A DNA stretch of 64,000 nucleotides from positions 17,226,146 to 17,290,145 of the forward strand of contig CM075773.1 of NCBI GenBank assembly GCA_037974665.1. Reading direction: 5' to 3'. Source of the stretch: Ehretia macrophylla (lineage: Eukaryota; Streptophyta; Magnoliopsida; Boraginales; Ehretiaceae). Positions within the stretch are counted from its first letter, which is position 1, and every line of letters starts with the position of its first letter. The position numbers and the translations under genes are program-made. This document shows positions 10,873 to 23,177 of this stretch, piece after piece. Below the pieces are notes generated by a model. That model had not been told where the DNA came from. It made no database searches and was given only the letters and a program-made list of their open reading frames with translations.

Positions 10873-10991
10873 GGGGTGCAACACGAGGACTTCCCAGGGG
10901 GTCACCTATCCTAGTACTACTCTCGCCCAAGCACGCTTAACTTCGGAGTTCTAATGGGATCCGGTGCATTAGTGCTGGTATGATCGTACCC
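10873..10991 (-). rRNA. 5S rRNA: 5S rRNA gene, unit 17
   Basis: G85A (C box), C39U (shared with unit 16) and G5A. The downstream spacer tract near 10600-10640 matches that of unit 21. Confidence 0.96.
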
Positions 10992-11549
10992 GTCATGTTG
11001 AGGGCACAATTCCTTTATGTGTTAACAGTTCACAGTCCCAGCCTAGAGATATGGCCCATTCAAAAGGCCCAATTGGCTTATCGACAACCCATCCTCTTCA
11101 ACAACATAGCATCCTCGCAAGAAGTGATATCGACGCAATGTAGGGTCCTCTAATGTGCCGCGAGTAAGGTTGTCGTCCATTTAACAGCTCACGACGTACA
11201 ATCCGGGACGGAAAAACAGAGCAAAAGAAGAAAAGTGGCCCGAAACTGATGAAAACGTTCGATTTTTAGATCCGAAAAGGGCACAGCGAGCAAGCTGGCT
11301 GCGCCCGCCGTAGTGCTCTCAGAGATCTTTCCAACGGTATGCTGTTCGCCTCATAACTCCTTACGGATCAAAAGTTATGGGTACCGGAGCGACGGAGACC
11401 TGGTCACAAGCCCTACGCCCTCGGTTTGCGGGCCCAGCCTCCATGTGAAGGGAAGTTGTCTTGCCCAAGGTGCCGTGGGATTCGATAATAGAAATGTGGT
11501 TGGTAAAGTATCTTGGCAACCCTAACCGAAGTAAAAAAAAGTGAGAAGG

Positions 11550-11668
11550 GGGGTGCAACACGAGGACTTCCGAGGGGGTCACCCCTCGTAGTTCTACTCT
11601 GGCCCAAGCACGCTTAACTTTGGAGTTCTGATGGGATCCGGTGCATTAGTGCTGGTATGATCGCACCC
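11550..11668 (-). rRNA. 5S rRNA: 5S rRNA gene, unit 18 (divergent)
   Basis: G97C, U84G, G81C (all C box), U76A, G68C (IE) and G48A. The proximal TTTT of the terminator is broken to CTTCTCAC, leaving only the distal T8. G68C and G48A are shared with unit 20. It is a likely weak or silent copy. Confidence 0.92.
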
Positions 11669-12226
11669 GTCATGTTGAGGGCACAATTCCTTTATGTGTT
11701 AACGGTTCACAGTCCCAGCCTAGAGATATGGCCCATTCAAAAGGCCCAATGGGCTTAACGACAACCCATCCGCTTCAACAACGCAGCATCCTCGCAAGAC
11801 GTGATATCGACGCATTGTAGGGTCCTCTAATGTGCCGCGAGTAAGGTTGTCGTCCTTTTAACAGCTCACGACGTACGATCCGGGACGGAAAAACAGAGAA
11901 AAAGAAGAAAAGTATCCCGAAACTGATGAAAACGTTCGATTTTGAGCTCCGAAAAGGGCACAGCGAGCAAGCTAGCTGCCCCCGTCGTAGAGCTCTCAGA
12001 GAGCTTTCCAACGGTATGCTGTGCGCCTCGTAACTCCTTACGGATCAAAAGTTATGGGTACCGGAGCGACGGAGACCTGGTCACAAGCCCTACGCCCTCG
12101 GTTTGCGGGCCCAGCCTCCGCGTGAAGAGAAGTTGTCTTGCCCAAGGTGCCGTGGGATTCGATAATAGAAATGTGGTGGGTAAAGTATCTTGGCAACCCT
12201 AACCGGAGCAAAAAAAATTGAAAAGG

Positions 12227-12345
12227 GGGGTGCAACACGAGGACTTCCCAGGGGGTCACCCATCCTAGTACTACTCTCGCCCAAGCACGCTTAACTTCGG
12301 AGTTCTGATGCTATCCGGTGCATTAGTGCTGGTATGATCGCACCC
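12227..12345 (-). rRNA. 5S rRNA: 5S rRNA gene, unit 19
   Basis: Only the C35G/C34A doublet, identical to unit 7. Promoter boxes match consensus; the BamHI site is lost. Confidence 0.97.
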
Positions 12346-12903
12346 GTCATGTTGAGGGCACAATTCCTTTATGTGTTAACGGTTCACAGTCCCAGCCTAG
12401 AGATATGGCCCATTCAAAAGGCCCAATGGGCTTAACGACAACCCATCCGCTTCTACAACGCAGCATCCTCGCAAGAATTGATATCGACGCATTGTAGGGT
12501 CCTCTAATGTGCCACGAGTAAGGTTGTCGTCCTTTTAACAGCTCACGACGTACGATCCGGGACGGAAAGACAGAGAAAAAGAAGAAAAGTGGCCCGAAAC
12601 TGATGAAAACGTTCGATTTTAAGCTCCGAAAAGGGCACAGCGAGCAAGCTGGCTGCGCCCGCCGTAGAGCTCTCAGAGAGCTTTCCAACGGTATGCTGTG
12701 CGCCTCGTAACTCCGTACGGATCAAAAGTTATGGGTACCGGAGCGACGGAGACCTGGTCACAAGCCCTACGCCCTCGGTTTGCGGGCCCAGCCTCCACGT
12801 GAAGAGAAGTTGTCTTGCCCAAGGTGCCGTGGGATTCGATAATAGAAATGTGGTGGGTAAAGTATCTTGGCAACCCTAACCAGAGCAAAAAAAATTGTAA
12901 AGG

Positions 12904-13022
12904 GGGGTGCAACACGAGGACTTCCCAGGGGGTCACCCATCCTAGTACTACTCTGGCCCAAGCACGCTTAACTTTGGAGTTCCGATGGGATCCGGTGCAT
13001 TAGTGCTGGTATGATCGCACCC
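12904..13022 (-). rRNA. 5S rRNA: 5S rRNA gene, unit 20
   Basis: G68C (IE), G48A and A40G. The downstream spacer tract near 12640-12665 is the same GCTGGCTGCGCCCGCC form as below unit 18, so gene and spacer variants travel together. Confidence 0.96.
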
Positions 13023-13580
13023 GTCTTGTTGAGGGCACAATTCCTTTAGGTGTTAGCGGTTCACAGTCCAAGCCTAGAGATATGGCCCTTTCAAAAGGCC
13101 CAATGGGCTTAACGACAACCCATCCGCTTCAACAACGCAGCATCCTCGTAAGACGTGATATCGACGCATTCTAGGGTCCTCTAATGTGCCGCGAGTAAGG
13201 TTGTCGCCCTTTTAACAGCTCACGACGTACGATCCGGGACCGAAAAATAGAGCAAAAGTAGAAAAGTAGCCCAAAACTGATGAAAATGTTCGATTTTGAG
13301 CTCTGAAAAGGGCACGGCGAGTTTGCTACCTGCCCCCGTTGCAGAGCTCTCAAAGTGCTTTCCAACGGTATGCTGTGCGCCTCGTAACTCCTTACGAATC
13401 AAAAGTTATTGGCACCGTAGCGACGGAGACCTGGTCACAAGCCCTACGCCCTCGGTTTGCGGGCCCATCCTCCACGTGAAGAGAAGTTGTCTTGCCCAAG
13501 GTGCCGTGGGATTCGATAATAGAAATGTGGTGGGTAAAGTATATTGGCAACCCTAAGGGGAGCAAAAAAAATTGAAAAGG

Positions 13581-13699
13581 GGGGTGCAACACGAGGACTT
13601 CCCAGGGGGTCACCCATCCTAGTACTACTCTCACCCAAGCACGCTTAACTTCGGAGTTCTGATGGGATCCGGTGCATTAGTGCTGGTATGATCGCACCC
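13581..13699 (-). rRNA. 5S rRNA: 5S rRNA gene, unit 21
   Basis: Only C67U, in the IE. The spacer below it near 13300-13340 repeats that of unit 17 at four units' distance. Confidence 0.97.
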
Positions 13700-14257
13700 G
13701 TCATGTTGAGGGCGCAATTTCTTTATGTGTTAACGGTTCACAGTCCCAGCCTAGAGATATGGCCCATTCAAAAGGCCCAATGGGCTTAACGACAACCCAT
13801 CCGCTTCAACAACGCAGCATCCTCGCAAGACGTGATATCGACGCATTGTAGGGTCCTCTAATGTGCCGCGAGTAAGGTTGTCGTCCTTTTAACAGCTCAC
13901 GACGTACGATCCGGGACGGAAAAACATAGCAAAAAAAGAAAAGTGGCCCGAAACTGATGAAAACGTTTGATTTTGAGCTCCGAAAAGGGCACAGCGTGCA
14001 AGCTCGCTGCCCCCGTCGTAGAGCTCTCAGAGAACTTTCCAACGGTATGTTGTGCGCCTCGTAACTCCTTACGGATCAAAAGTTATGGGCACCGTAGCGA
14101 TGGAGACCTGGTCACAAGCCCTACGCCCTCGGTTTGCGGGCCCAGCCTCCACGTGAAGAGAAGTTGTCTTGCCCAAGGTGCCGTGGGATTCGATAATAGA
14201 AATGTGGTGGGTAAAGTATCTTGGCAACCCTAACCGGAGAAAAAAAAATTGAAAAGG

Positions 14258-14376
14258 GGGGTGCAACACGAGGACTTCCCAGGGGGTCACCCATCCTAGT
14301 ACTACTCTCGCCCAAGCACGCTTAACTTCGGAGTTCTGATGGGATCCGGTGCATTAGTGCTGGTATGATCGCACCC
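14258..14376 (-). rRNA. 5S rRNA: 5S rRNA gene, unit 22 (consensus)
   Basis: Matches the window consensus at all 119 positions, with intact boxes, helix I and terminator. This is the last unit with the CACCGTAGCG spacer allele. Confidence 0.99.
14280..14327 (-). promoter_or_regulatory. Internal control region of a consensus 5S gene (unit 22)
   Basis: By alignment to the known plant 5S gene, the A box (RNA 50-64) is at 14313-14327, the intermediate element (67-72, GCGAGA) at 14305-14310 and the C box (80-97) at 14280-14297. These are the TFIIIA/TFIIIC contact regions. Unit 22 matches the window consensus throughout, so it serves as the reference for the others. Confidence 0.85.
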
Positions 14377-14935
14377 GTCATGTTGAGGGCACAATTCCTT
14401 TATGTGTTAACGGTTCACAGTCCCAGCCTAGATATATGGCCCATTCAAAAGGCCCAATGGGCTTAACGACAACCCATCCGCTTCAACAACGCAGCATCCT
14501 CGCAAGACGTGATATCGACGCATTGTAGGGTCCTCTAATGTGCCGCGAGTAAGGTTGTCGTCCTTTTAACAGCTCACGACGTACGATCCGGGACGGAAAG
14601 ACAAAGCAAAAGAAGAAAAGTGGCCCAAAACTGATTAAAACGTTTGATTTTCAGCTCCGAAAATTGCACAGCGAGCAAGCTAGCTGCCCCCGCCGTAGAG
14701 CTCTCAGAGAGCTTTCCAACGGTATGCTGTGCGCCGCGTAACTCCTTACGGATCAAAAGTTATGGGCACCGGAGCGACGGAGACCTGGTAAACAAGCCCT
14801 ACGCCCTCGGTTTGCGGGCCCAGCCTCCACGTGAAGAGAAGTTGTCTAGCCCAAGGTGGCGTGGGATTCGATAATAGAAATGTGGTGGGTAAAGTATCTT
14901 GGCAACCCTAACCGGAACAAAAAAAATTGAAAAGG

Positions 14936-15054
14936 GGGGTGCAACACGAGGACTTCCCAGGGGGTCACCCATCCTAGTACTACTCTCGCCCAAGCACGCT
15001 TAACTTCGGAGGTCCGATGGGATGCGGTGCATTAGTGCTGGTATGATCGCACCC
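14936..15054 (-). rRNA. 5S rRNA: 5S rRNA gene, unit 23
   Basis: Lies 678 bp from unit 22 because of one extra base near 14790. Changes A43C, A40G and G31C; boxes match consensus. Confidence 0.96.
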
Positions 15055-15612
15055 GTCATGTTGAGGGCACAATTCCTTTATGTGTTAACGGTTCACAGTC
15101 CCAGCCTAGAGATATGACCCATTCAAAAGGCCCAATGGGCTTAACGACAACCCAACCGCTTCAACAACGCAGCATCCTCGCAAGACGTTATATGGACGCA
15201 TTGTAGGGTCCTCTAATGTGGCGCGAGTAAGGTTGTCGTCCTTTTAACAGCTCACGACGTACGATCCGGGACGGAAAAACAGAGCAAAAGAAGAAAAGTG
15301 GCCCGAAACTGATGAAAACGTTCGATTTTGAGCTCCAAAATGGGCAAAGCGAGCAAGCTTGCTGCCGCCGTCGTAGAGCTCTCAGGGAGCTTTCCAACGG
15401 TATGCTGTGCGTCGCGTAACTCCATACGGATCAAAAGTTATGGGCACCAGAGCGATGGAGACCTGGTCACAAGCCCTACGCCCTAGGTTTGCGGGACCAA
15501 CCTCCACGTGAAGCGAAGTTGTCTTACCCAAGGTGCCGTGGGAATTGATAATAGAAATGTGGTGGGTAAAGTATCTTGGCAACCCTAACCGGAGGAAAAA
15601 AAATTGAAAAGG

Positions 15613-15731
15613 GGGGTGCAACACGAGGACTTCGCAGGGGGTCACCCATCCTAGTACTACTCTCGCCCAAGCACGCTTAACTTCGGAGTTCTGATGGGAT
15701 CCGGTGCATTAGTGCTGGTATGATCGCACCC
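15613..15731 (-). rRNA. 5S rRNA: 5S rRNA gene, unit 24
   Basis: Only G98C, just outside the C box. Confidence 0.97.
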
Positions 15732-16289
15732 GTCATGTTGAGGGCACAATTCCTTTATGTGTTAACGGTTCACAGTCCCAGCCTAGAGATATGGCCCATT
15801 CAAAAGGCCCAGTGGGCTTAACGACAACCCATCCGCTTCAACAACGCAGCATCCTCGCAAGACGTGATATCGACGCATTGTAGGGTCCTCTAATGTGCCG
15901 CGAGTAAGGTTTTCGTCCTTTTAACAGCTCACAACGTACGATCCGGGACGGAAAAACAGAGCAAAAGAAGAAAAGTAGCACGAAACTGATGAAAACGTTC
16001 GATTTTGAGCTCCGAAAAGGGAAAAGCGAGCTAGCTGGCTGCCCCCGTCGTAGAGCTCTCGGAGAGCTTTCCAACGGTATGCTGTGCGTCACGTAACTCC
16101 TTACGGATCAAAAGTTATGGGCACCGGAGCGACGGAGACCTGGTCACAAGCCCTACGCCCTCGGTTTGCGGGCCCAGCCTCCACGTGAAGAGAAGTTGTC
16201 TTGCCCAAGGTGCCGTGGGATTCGATAATAGAAATGTGGTGGGTAAAGTATCTTGGCAACCCTAACCGGAGGAAAAAAAATTGAAAAGA

Positions 16290-16408
16290 GGGGTGCAACA
16301 CGAGGACTTCCCAGGGGGTCACCCATCCTAGTACTACTCTCGCCCAAGCAAGCTTAACTTCGAAGTTCTGATGGGATCCGGTGCATTAGTGCTGATATGA
16401 TCGCACCC
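16290..16408 (-). rRNA. 5S rRNA: 5S rRNA gene, unit 25
   Basis: G58U (A box), C46U and C14U. Confidence 0.96.
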
Positions 16409-16966
16409 GTCCTGTTGAGGGCACAATTCTTTTATGTGTTAACGGTTCACAGTCCCAGCCTAGAGATATGGCCCATTCAAAAGGCCCAATGGGCTTAATG
16501 ACAACCCATCCGCTTCAACAACGCAGCATCCTCGCAAGACGTGATATCGACGCATCGTAGGGTCCTTTATTGTGCCGCGAGTAAGGTTGTCGTCCTTTTA
16601 ACAGCTCACGACGTACGATCCGGGACGAAAAAACAGAGCAAAAGAAGAAAAGTGGCCCGAAACTGATGAAAACGTTCGATTTTGAGCTCCGAAAAGGGCA
16701 GGGCGAGCTAGATACCTGCCCTAGTCGTAGAGCTCTCGGAGAGCTTTCCAACGGTATGTTGTGTGTCGCGTAACTCCTTACGGATCAAAAGTTATGGGCA
16801 CCGGAGCGACGGAGACATGGTCACAAGCCCTCCGCCCTTGGTTAGCGGGCCCAGCCTCCACGTAAAGAGAAGTTGTCTTGCCCAAGGTGCCGTGGGATTC
16901 GATAATAGAAATGTGGTGGGTAAAGTATCTTGGCAACCCTAACCAGGGCAAAAAACATTGAAAAGG

Positions 16967-17085
16967 GGGGTGCAACATGAGGACTTCCCAGGGGGTCACC
17001 CATCCTAGTACTACTCTCGCCCAAGCACGCTTAACATCGTAGTTCTGATGGGATCCAGTGCATTAGTGCTGGTATGATCGCACCC
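16967..17085 (-). rRNA. 5S rRNA: 5S rRNA gene, unit 26
   Basis: G108A, A50U (edge of A box), C46A and C29U. The distal T-run is interrupted (plus strand AAAAAACATTG near 16950). Confidence 0.95.
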
Positions 17086-17643
17086 ATCATGTTGAGGGCC
17101 CAATTCCTTTATGTGTTAACCGTTCACAGTCCCAACCTAGAATGATGGCCCATTCAAAAGGCCCAATGGGCTTAATGACAACCCATCCGCTTCAACAACG
17201 CAGCATCCTCGCAAGACGTGATATCGACGCATTGTAGGGTACTCTAATGTGCCGCGAGTAAGGTTGTCGTCCTTTTAACAGCTCACGACGTACGATCCGG
17301 GACGGAAAAACAGAGCAAAAGAAGAAAAGTATCCCGAATCTGATGAAAACGTTCGATTTTGAGCTCCGAAAAGAGCATGGCAAGCTAGCTACCTGCCCCC
17401 GTCGTAGAGCTCTCAGAGTGCTTTCCAACGGTATGCTGTGCGCTGCGAAACTCCTTACGGATCAAAAGTTATGGGCACCGGAGCGACGGAGACCTGGTCA
17501 CAAGCCCTACGCCCTCGGTTTGTGGGCCCAGCCTCCACGGGAAGAGAAGTTGTCTTGCCCAAGGGGCCGTGGGGTTCGATAGTAGAAATGTGGTGGGTAA
17601 AGTATCTTGGCAACCCTAACCGGAGCAAAAAAAATTGAAAAGC

Positions 17644-17762
17644 GGGGTGCAACACGAGGACTTCCTAGGGGGTCACCCATCCTAGTACTACTCTCGGCCA
17701 AGCACGCTTAACTTCGGAGTTCTGTTGGGATCCGGTGCATTAGTGCTGGTATGATCGCACCC
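17644..17762 (-). rRNA. 5S rRNA: 5S rRNA gene, unit 27
   Basis: G97A (C box), G66C and U38A. A G-to-C change also lies in the short linker before the terminator. Confidence 0.95.
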
Positions 17763-18320
17763 GTCATGTAGAGGTCACAATTTCTTTATTTGTTAACGGT
17801 TCACAGTCCCAGCCTAGAGATATGGCCCATTCAAAAGGCCCAATGGGCTTAACGACAATCCATCCGCTTCAACAGCGCAGCATCCTCGCAAGACGTGATA
17901 TCGACGCATTGTAGGGTCTTCTAATGTGCCGTGAGTAAGGTTGTCGTCCTTTTAACTGCACACGACGTACGATCCGGGACGGAAAAACAGAGCAAAAGAA
18001 GAAAAGTAGCCCGAAACTGATGAAAACGTTCGATTTTGAGCTCCGAAAAAGGCACGACGAGCTAGCTACCTGCCCCCGTCGTAGTGCTCTTGTAGAGCTT
18101 TCCAACGGTATGCTGTGCGCCGCGTAACTCCTTACGGATCAAAAGTTATGGGCACCGGAGCGACGGAGACCTGGTCACAAGCCCTACACCCTCGGTTTGC
18201 GGGCTCAGCCTCATCGTGAAGAGAAGTTGTCTTGCCCAAGGTGCCGTTTGATTCGATAATAGAAATGTGGTGGGTAAAGTATCTTCGCAACCCTACCCGG
18301 AGCAAAAAAAAAAGAAAAGA

Positions 18321-18439
18321 GGGGTGCGACACGAGGACTTCCCAGGGGGTCACCCATCCTAGTACTACTCTCGCCCAAGCACGCTTAACTTCGGAGTTCT
18401 GATGGGATCCGGTGCATTAGTGCTGGTATGATCGCGCCC
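18321..18439 (-). rRNA. 5S rRNA: 5S rRNA gene, unit 28
   Basis: U112C and U4C, boxes intact. The distal terminator run is lengthened to ten T. Confidence 0.96.
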
Positions 18440-18997
18440 GTCATGTTGAGGGCACAATTCCTTTATGTGTTAACGGTTCACAGTCCCAGCCTAGAGATAT
18501 GGCCCATTCAAAAGGCCCAATGGGCTTAACGACAACCCATCCGCTTCAACAACGCAACATCCTCGTAAGACGTGATTTCGACGCGTTGTAGGGTCCTCTA
18601 ATGTGCCGCGAGTGAGGTTTTCGTCCTTTTAACAGCTCACGACGTACGATCCGGGACGGAAAAATAGGGCAAAAGAAGAAAAGTGGCCCAAAACTGATGA
18701 AAACGTTCGATTTTGAGCTCCGAAAAGGGCAAAGCGAGCTAGCTGGCTGCCCCCGTCGTAGAGCTCTCGGAGAGCTTTACAACGGTATGCTGTGCGCCGT
18801 GTAACTCCTTACGGATCAAAAGTTATGGGCACCGGAGCGACGGAGACCTGGAAACAAGCCCTACGCCCTCGGTTTGCGGGCCCAGCCACCACGTGAAGAG
18901 AAGTTGTCTTGCCCAAGGTGCCGTGGGATTCGATAATAGAAATGTGGTGGGTAAAGTATCTTGGCAACCCTAATCGGAGCAAAAAAAATTGAAAATG

Positions 18998-19116
18998 GGG
19001 GTGAAACACGAGGACTTCTCAGGGGGTCACCCATCCTAGTACTACTCTCGCCCAAGCACGCTTAACTTCGGAGTTCTGATGGGTTCCGGTGCATTAGTGC
19101 TAGTATGATCGCACCC
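18998..19116 (-). rRNA. 5S rRNA: 5S rRNA gene, unit 29
   Basis: G113U, G98A, U33A and C15U. U33A removes the BamHI site and is shared with units 31, 36, 37 and 39. Confidence 0.95.
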
Positions 19117-19674
19117 GTCATGTTGAGGGCATAATTCCTTTATGTGTTAACGGTTCACAGTCCCAGCCTAGAGATATGGCCCATTCAAAAGGCCCAATGG
19201 GCTTAACGACAACCCATCCGCTTCAACAACGCAGCATCCTCGCAAGACGTGATATCGACGCATTGTACGGTCCTCTAATGTGATGCTAGTAAGGTTGTCG
19301 TCCTTTTAACAGCTCACGACATACGATCCGGGACGGAAAAACAGAGCAAAAGAAGAAAAGTAGCCCGAAACTGATGAAAACGTTCGATTTTGAGCTCCGA
19401 AAAGGGTACGGCGAGCTAGCTACCTGCCCCCATCGTAGAGCTCTCGGAGAGCTTTCCAACGGTATGCTGTGCGCCGCGTAACTCCTTACGGATCAAAAGT
19501 TATGGGCACCGGAGCGACGGAGACCTGGTCACAAGCCCTACGCCCTCGGTTTGCGGGCCCAGCCTCCACGTGAAGAGAAGTTGTCTTGCCCAAGGTGCCG
19601 TGGGATTCGATAATAGAAATGTGGTGGGTAAAGTATCTTGGCAACCCTAACCGGAGCAAAAAAAATTGAAAAGG

Positions 19675-19793
19675 GGGGTGCAACACGAGGACTTCCAAGG
19701 GGGTCACCCATCCTAGTACTACTCTCGCCCAAGCACGCTTAACTTCGGAGTTCTGATGGGATCCGGTGCATTAGTACTGGTATGATCGCACCC
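19675..19793 (-). rRNA. 5S rRNA: 5S rRNA gene, unit 30
   Basis: G97U (C box) and C18U. Confidence 0.96.
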
Positions 19794-20351
19794 GTCATGT
19801 TGAGGGCACAATTCCTTTATGTGTTAACAGTTCACAGTCCCAACCTAGAGATAAGGCCCATTCAAAAGGCCCAATGGGCTTAACGACAACCCATCCGCTT
19901 CAACAACGCAGCATTCTCGCAAGACGTGATATCGACGCATTGTAGGGTCCTCTAATGTGCCGCGAGTAAGGTTGTCGTCCTTTTAACAGCTCACGACGTA
20001 CGATCCGGGACGGAAAAACAGAGCAAAAGAAGAAAAGTGTCCCGAAACTGATGAAAACGTTCGATTTTGACCTCCGAAAAGGGCAAAGTAAGCTAGCTGC
20101 CTGCCCCAGTCGTAGAGCTCTCGGATAGCTTTACAACGGTATGCTGGGCGCCGCGTAACTCCTTACGGATCAAAAGTTATGGGCACCGGAGCAACGGAGA
20201 CCTGGTCACAAGCCCTACGCCCTCGGTTTGCGGGCCCATCCTCCACGTGAAGAGAAGTTGTCTTGCCCAAGGTGCCGTGGGATTCGATAATAGAAATGTG
20301 GTGGGTAAAGTAACTTGGCAAACCCAACCGGAGCAAAAAAAATTGAAAATG

Positions 20352-20470
20352 GGGGTGCAACACGAGGACTTCCCAGGGGGTCACCCATCCTAGTACTACT
20401 CTCGCCCAAGCACGCTTAACTTCGGAGTTCTGATGGGTTCCGGTGCATTAGTGCTGGTATGATCGCACCC
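20352..20470 (-). rRNA. 5S rRNA: 5S rRNA gene, unit 31
   Basis: Only U33A. A one-base loss in the upstream spacer near 20525 gives the 676-bp step to unit 32. Confidence 0.97.
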
Positions 20471-21027
20471 ATCATGTTGAGGTCACAATTCCTTTATGTG
20501 TTAACGGTTCACATTCCCAGCCTAGAATATGGCCCATTCAAAAGACCCAATGGTCTTAACGACAACCCATCCGCTTCAACAACGCAGCATCCTCGCAAGA
20601 CGTGATATCGACGCATTGTAGGGTCCTCTAATGTGCCGCGAGTAAGGTTGTCGTCCTTTTAACAGCTCACAACGTACGATCCGGGACGGAAAAACAAAGC
20701 AAAAGAGGAAAAGTAGCCCGAAACTAATGAAGACGTTCGATTTTGAGCTCCGAAAAGGGCACGGCGAGCTAGCTACCTGCCCCCGTCGTAGAGCTCTAGG
20801 AGAGCTTTCCAACGGTATGCTGTGCTCCGTGTAACTCCTTACGGATCAAAAGTTATGGGCACCGGAGCGACGTAGACCTGGTCACAAGCCCTACGCCCTC
20901 GGTTTGCGGGCCCAGCCTCCACGTGAAGAGAAGTTGTCTTGCCCAAGGTGCCGTGGGATTCGATAATAGAAATGTGGTGGGTAAAGTATCTTGGCAACCC
21001 TAACCGGAGCAAAAAAAATTGAAAAGG

Positions 21028-21146
21028 GGGGTGCAACACGAGGACTTCCCAGGGGGTCACCCATCCTAGTACTGCTCTCGCCCAAGCACGCTTAACTTCA
21101 CAGTTCTGATGGGATCCGGTGCATTAATGCTGGTATGATCGTACCC
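21028..21146 (-). rRNA. 5S rRNA: 5S rRNA gene, unit 32
   Basis: U73C, C47U, C46G, C20U and G5A. Boxes match consensus, but G5A alters helix I. Confidence 0.95.
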
Positions 21147-21704
21147 ATCATGTTGAGGGCACAATTCCTTTATGTGTTAACGGTTCACAGTCCCAGCCTA
21201 GAAATATGGCCCATTCAAAAGGCCCAATGGGCTTAACGACAACCCATCCGCTTCAACAACGCAGCATCCTCGCAAGACGTGATATCGACGCATTGTAGGG
21301 TCCTCTAATGTGCCGTGAGTAAGGTTTTCGTCCTTTTAACAGCTCACGACGTACGATCCGGGACGGAAAAACAGAGCAAAAGAAGAAAAGTAGCCCGAAA
21401 CTGATGAAAACGTTCGATTTTAAGCTCCGAAAAGGGCACGGCGAGCTAGCTACCTGCCCCCGTCGTAGAGCTCTCGGAGAGCTTTCAAACGGTATGCTGT
21501 GCACCGCGTAACTCCATACGGATCAAAAGTTATGGGCACCGGAGCGACGGAGACCTGGTCACAAGCCCTACGCCCTCGGTTTGCGGGCCCAGCCTCCTCG
21601 TGAAGAGAAGTTGTCTTGCCCAAGGTGCCGTGGGATTCGATAATAGAAATGTGGTGGGTAAAGTATCTTGGCAACCCTAACCGGAGCAAAAAAAATTGAA
21701 AAGG

Positions 21705-21823
21705 AGGGTGCAACACGAGGACTTCCCAGGGGGTCACCCATCCTAGTACTACTCTCGCCCAAGCACGCTTAACTTCGGAGTTCTGATGGGATCCGGTGCA
21801 TTAGTGCTGGTATGATCGCACCC
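21705..21823 (-). rRNA. 5S rRNA: 5S rRNA gene, unit 33
   Basis: Consensus except the last nucleotide (C119U). The gene and its downstream spacer (CCTCCTCGTG near 21593) are nearly identical to unit 34: a recent adjacent duplicate. Confidence 0.98.
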
Positions 21824-22381
21824 GTCATGTTGAGGGCACAATTCCTTTATGTGTTAACGGTTCACAGTCCCAGCCTAGAGATATGGCCCATTCAAAAGGC
21901 CTAATGGGCTTAACGACAACCCATCCGCTTCAACAACGCAGCATCCTCGCAAGACGTGATATCGACGCATTGTAGGGTCCTCTAATGTGCCGCGAGTAAG
22001 GTTGTCGTCCTTTTAACAGCTCACGACGTACGATCCGGGACGGAAAAACAGAGCAAAAGAAGAAAAGTAGCCCGAAACTGATGAAAACGTTTGATTTTAA
22101 GCTCCGAAAAGGGCACGGTGAGCTAGCTACATGCCCCCGTCGTAGAGCTCTCGGAGAGCTTTCCAACGGTATGCTGTGCGCCGCGTAACTCCATACGGAT
22201 CAAAAGTTATGGGCACCGGAGCGACGGAGACCTGGTCACAAGCCCTACGCCCTCGGTTTGCGGGCCCAGCCTCCTCGTGAAGAGAAGTTGTCTTGCCCAA
22301 GGTGCCGTGGGATTCGATAATAGAAATGTGGTGGGTAAAGTATCTTGGCAACCCTAACCGGAGCAAAAAAAATTGAAAAGG

Positions 22382-22500
22382 AGGGTGCAACACGAGGACT
22401 TCCCAGGGGGTCACCCATCCTAGTACTACTCTCGCCCAAGCACGCTTAACTTCGGAGTTCTGATGGGATCCGGTGCATTAGTGCTGGTATGATCCCACCC
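22382..22500 (-). rRNA. 5S rRNA: 5S rRNA gene, unit 34
   Basis: C119U as in unit 33, plus C6G. The CCTCCTCGTG spacer allele is shared only with unit 33. Confidence 0.97.
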
Positions 22501-23058
22501 GTCATGTTGAGGGCACAATTCCTTTATGTGTTAACGGTTCACAGTCCCAGCCTAGAGATATGGCCCATTCAAAAGGCCCAATGGGCTTAACGACAACCCA
22601 TCCGCTTCAACAACGCAGCATCCTCGCAAGACGTGATATCGACGCATTGTAGGGTCCTCTAATGTGCTGCGAGTAAGGTTGTCGTCCTTTTAAAAGCTCA
22701 CGACGTACGATCCGGGATGAAAAAACAGAGCAAAAGAAGAAAAGTGGCCCGAAACTGATGAAAACGTTCGATTTTGAGCTCCGAAAAGGGCAAAGCAAGC
22801 TAGCTGGCTGCCCCCGTCATAGAGCTCTCGGAGAGCTTTACAACGGTATGCTGTGCGCCGCGTAACTCCTTACGGATCAAAAGTTATGGGCACCGGAGCG
22901 ACGGAGACCTGGTCACAATCCCTACGCCCTCGGTTTGCGGGCCCAGCCTCCACGTGAAGAGAAGTTGTCTTGCCCAAGGTGCCGTGGGATTCGATAATAG
23001 AAATGTGGTGGGTAAAGTATCTTGGCAACCCTAACCGGAGCAAAAAAAATTGAAAAGG

Positions 23059-23177
23059 GGGGTGCAACATGAGGACTTCCCAGGGGGTCACCCATCCTAG
23101 TACTACTCTCGCCCAAGCACGATTAACTTCGGAGTTCTGATGGGATCCGGTGCATTAGTGCTGGTATGATCGCACCC
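23059..23177 (-). rRNA. 5S rRNA: 5S rRNA gene, unit 35
   Basis: G108A and G56U (A box). Confidence 0.96.
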
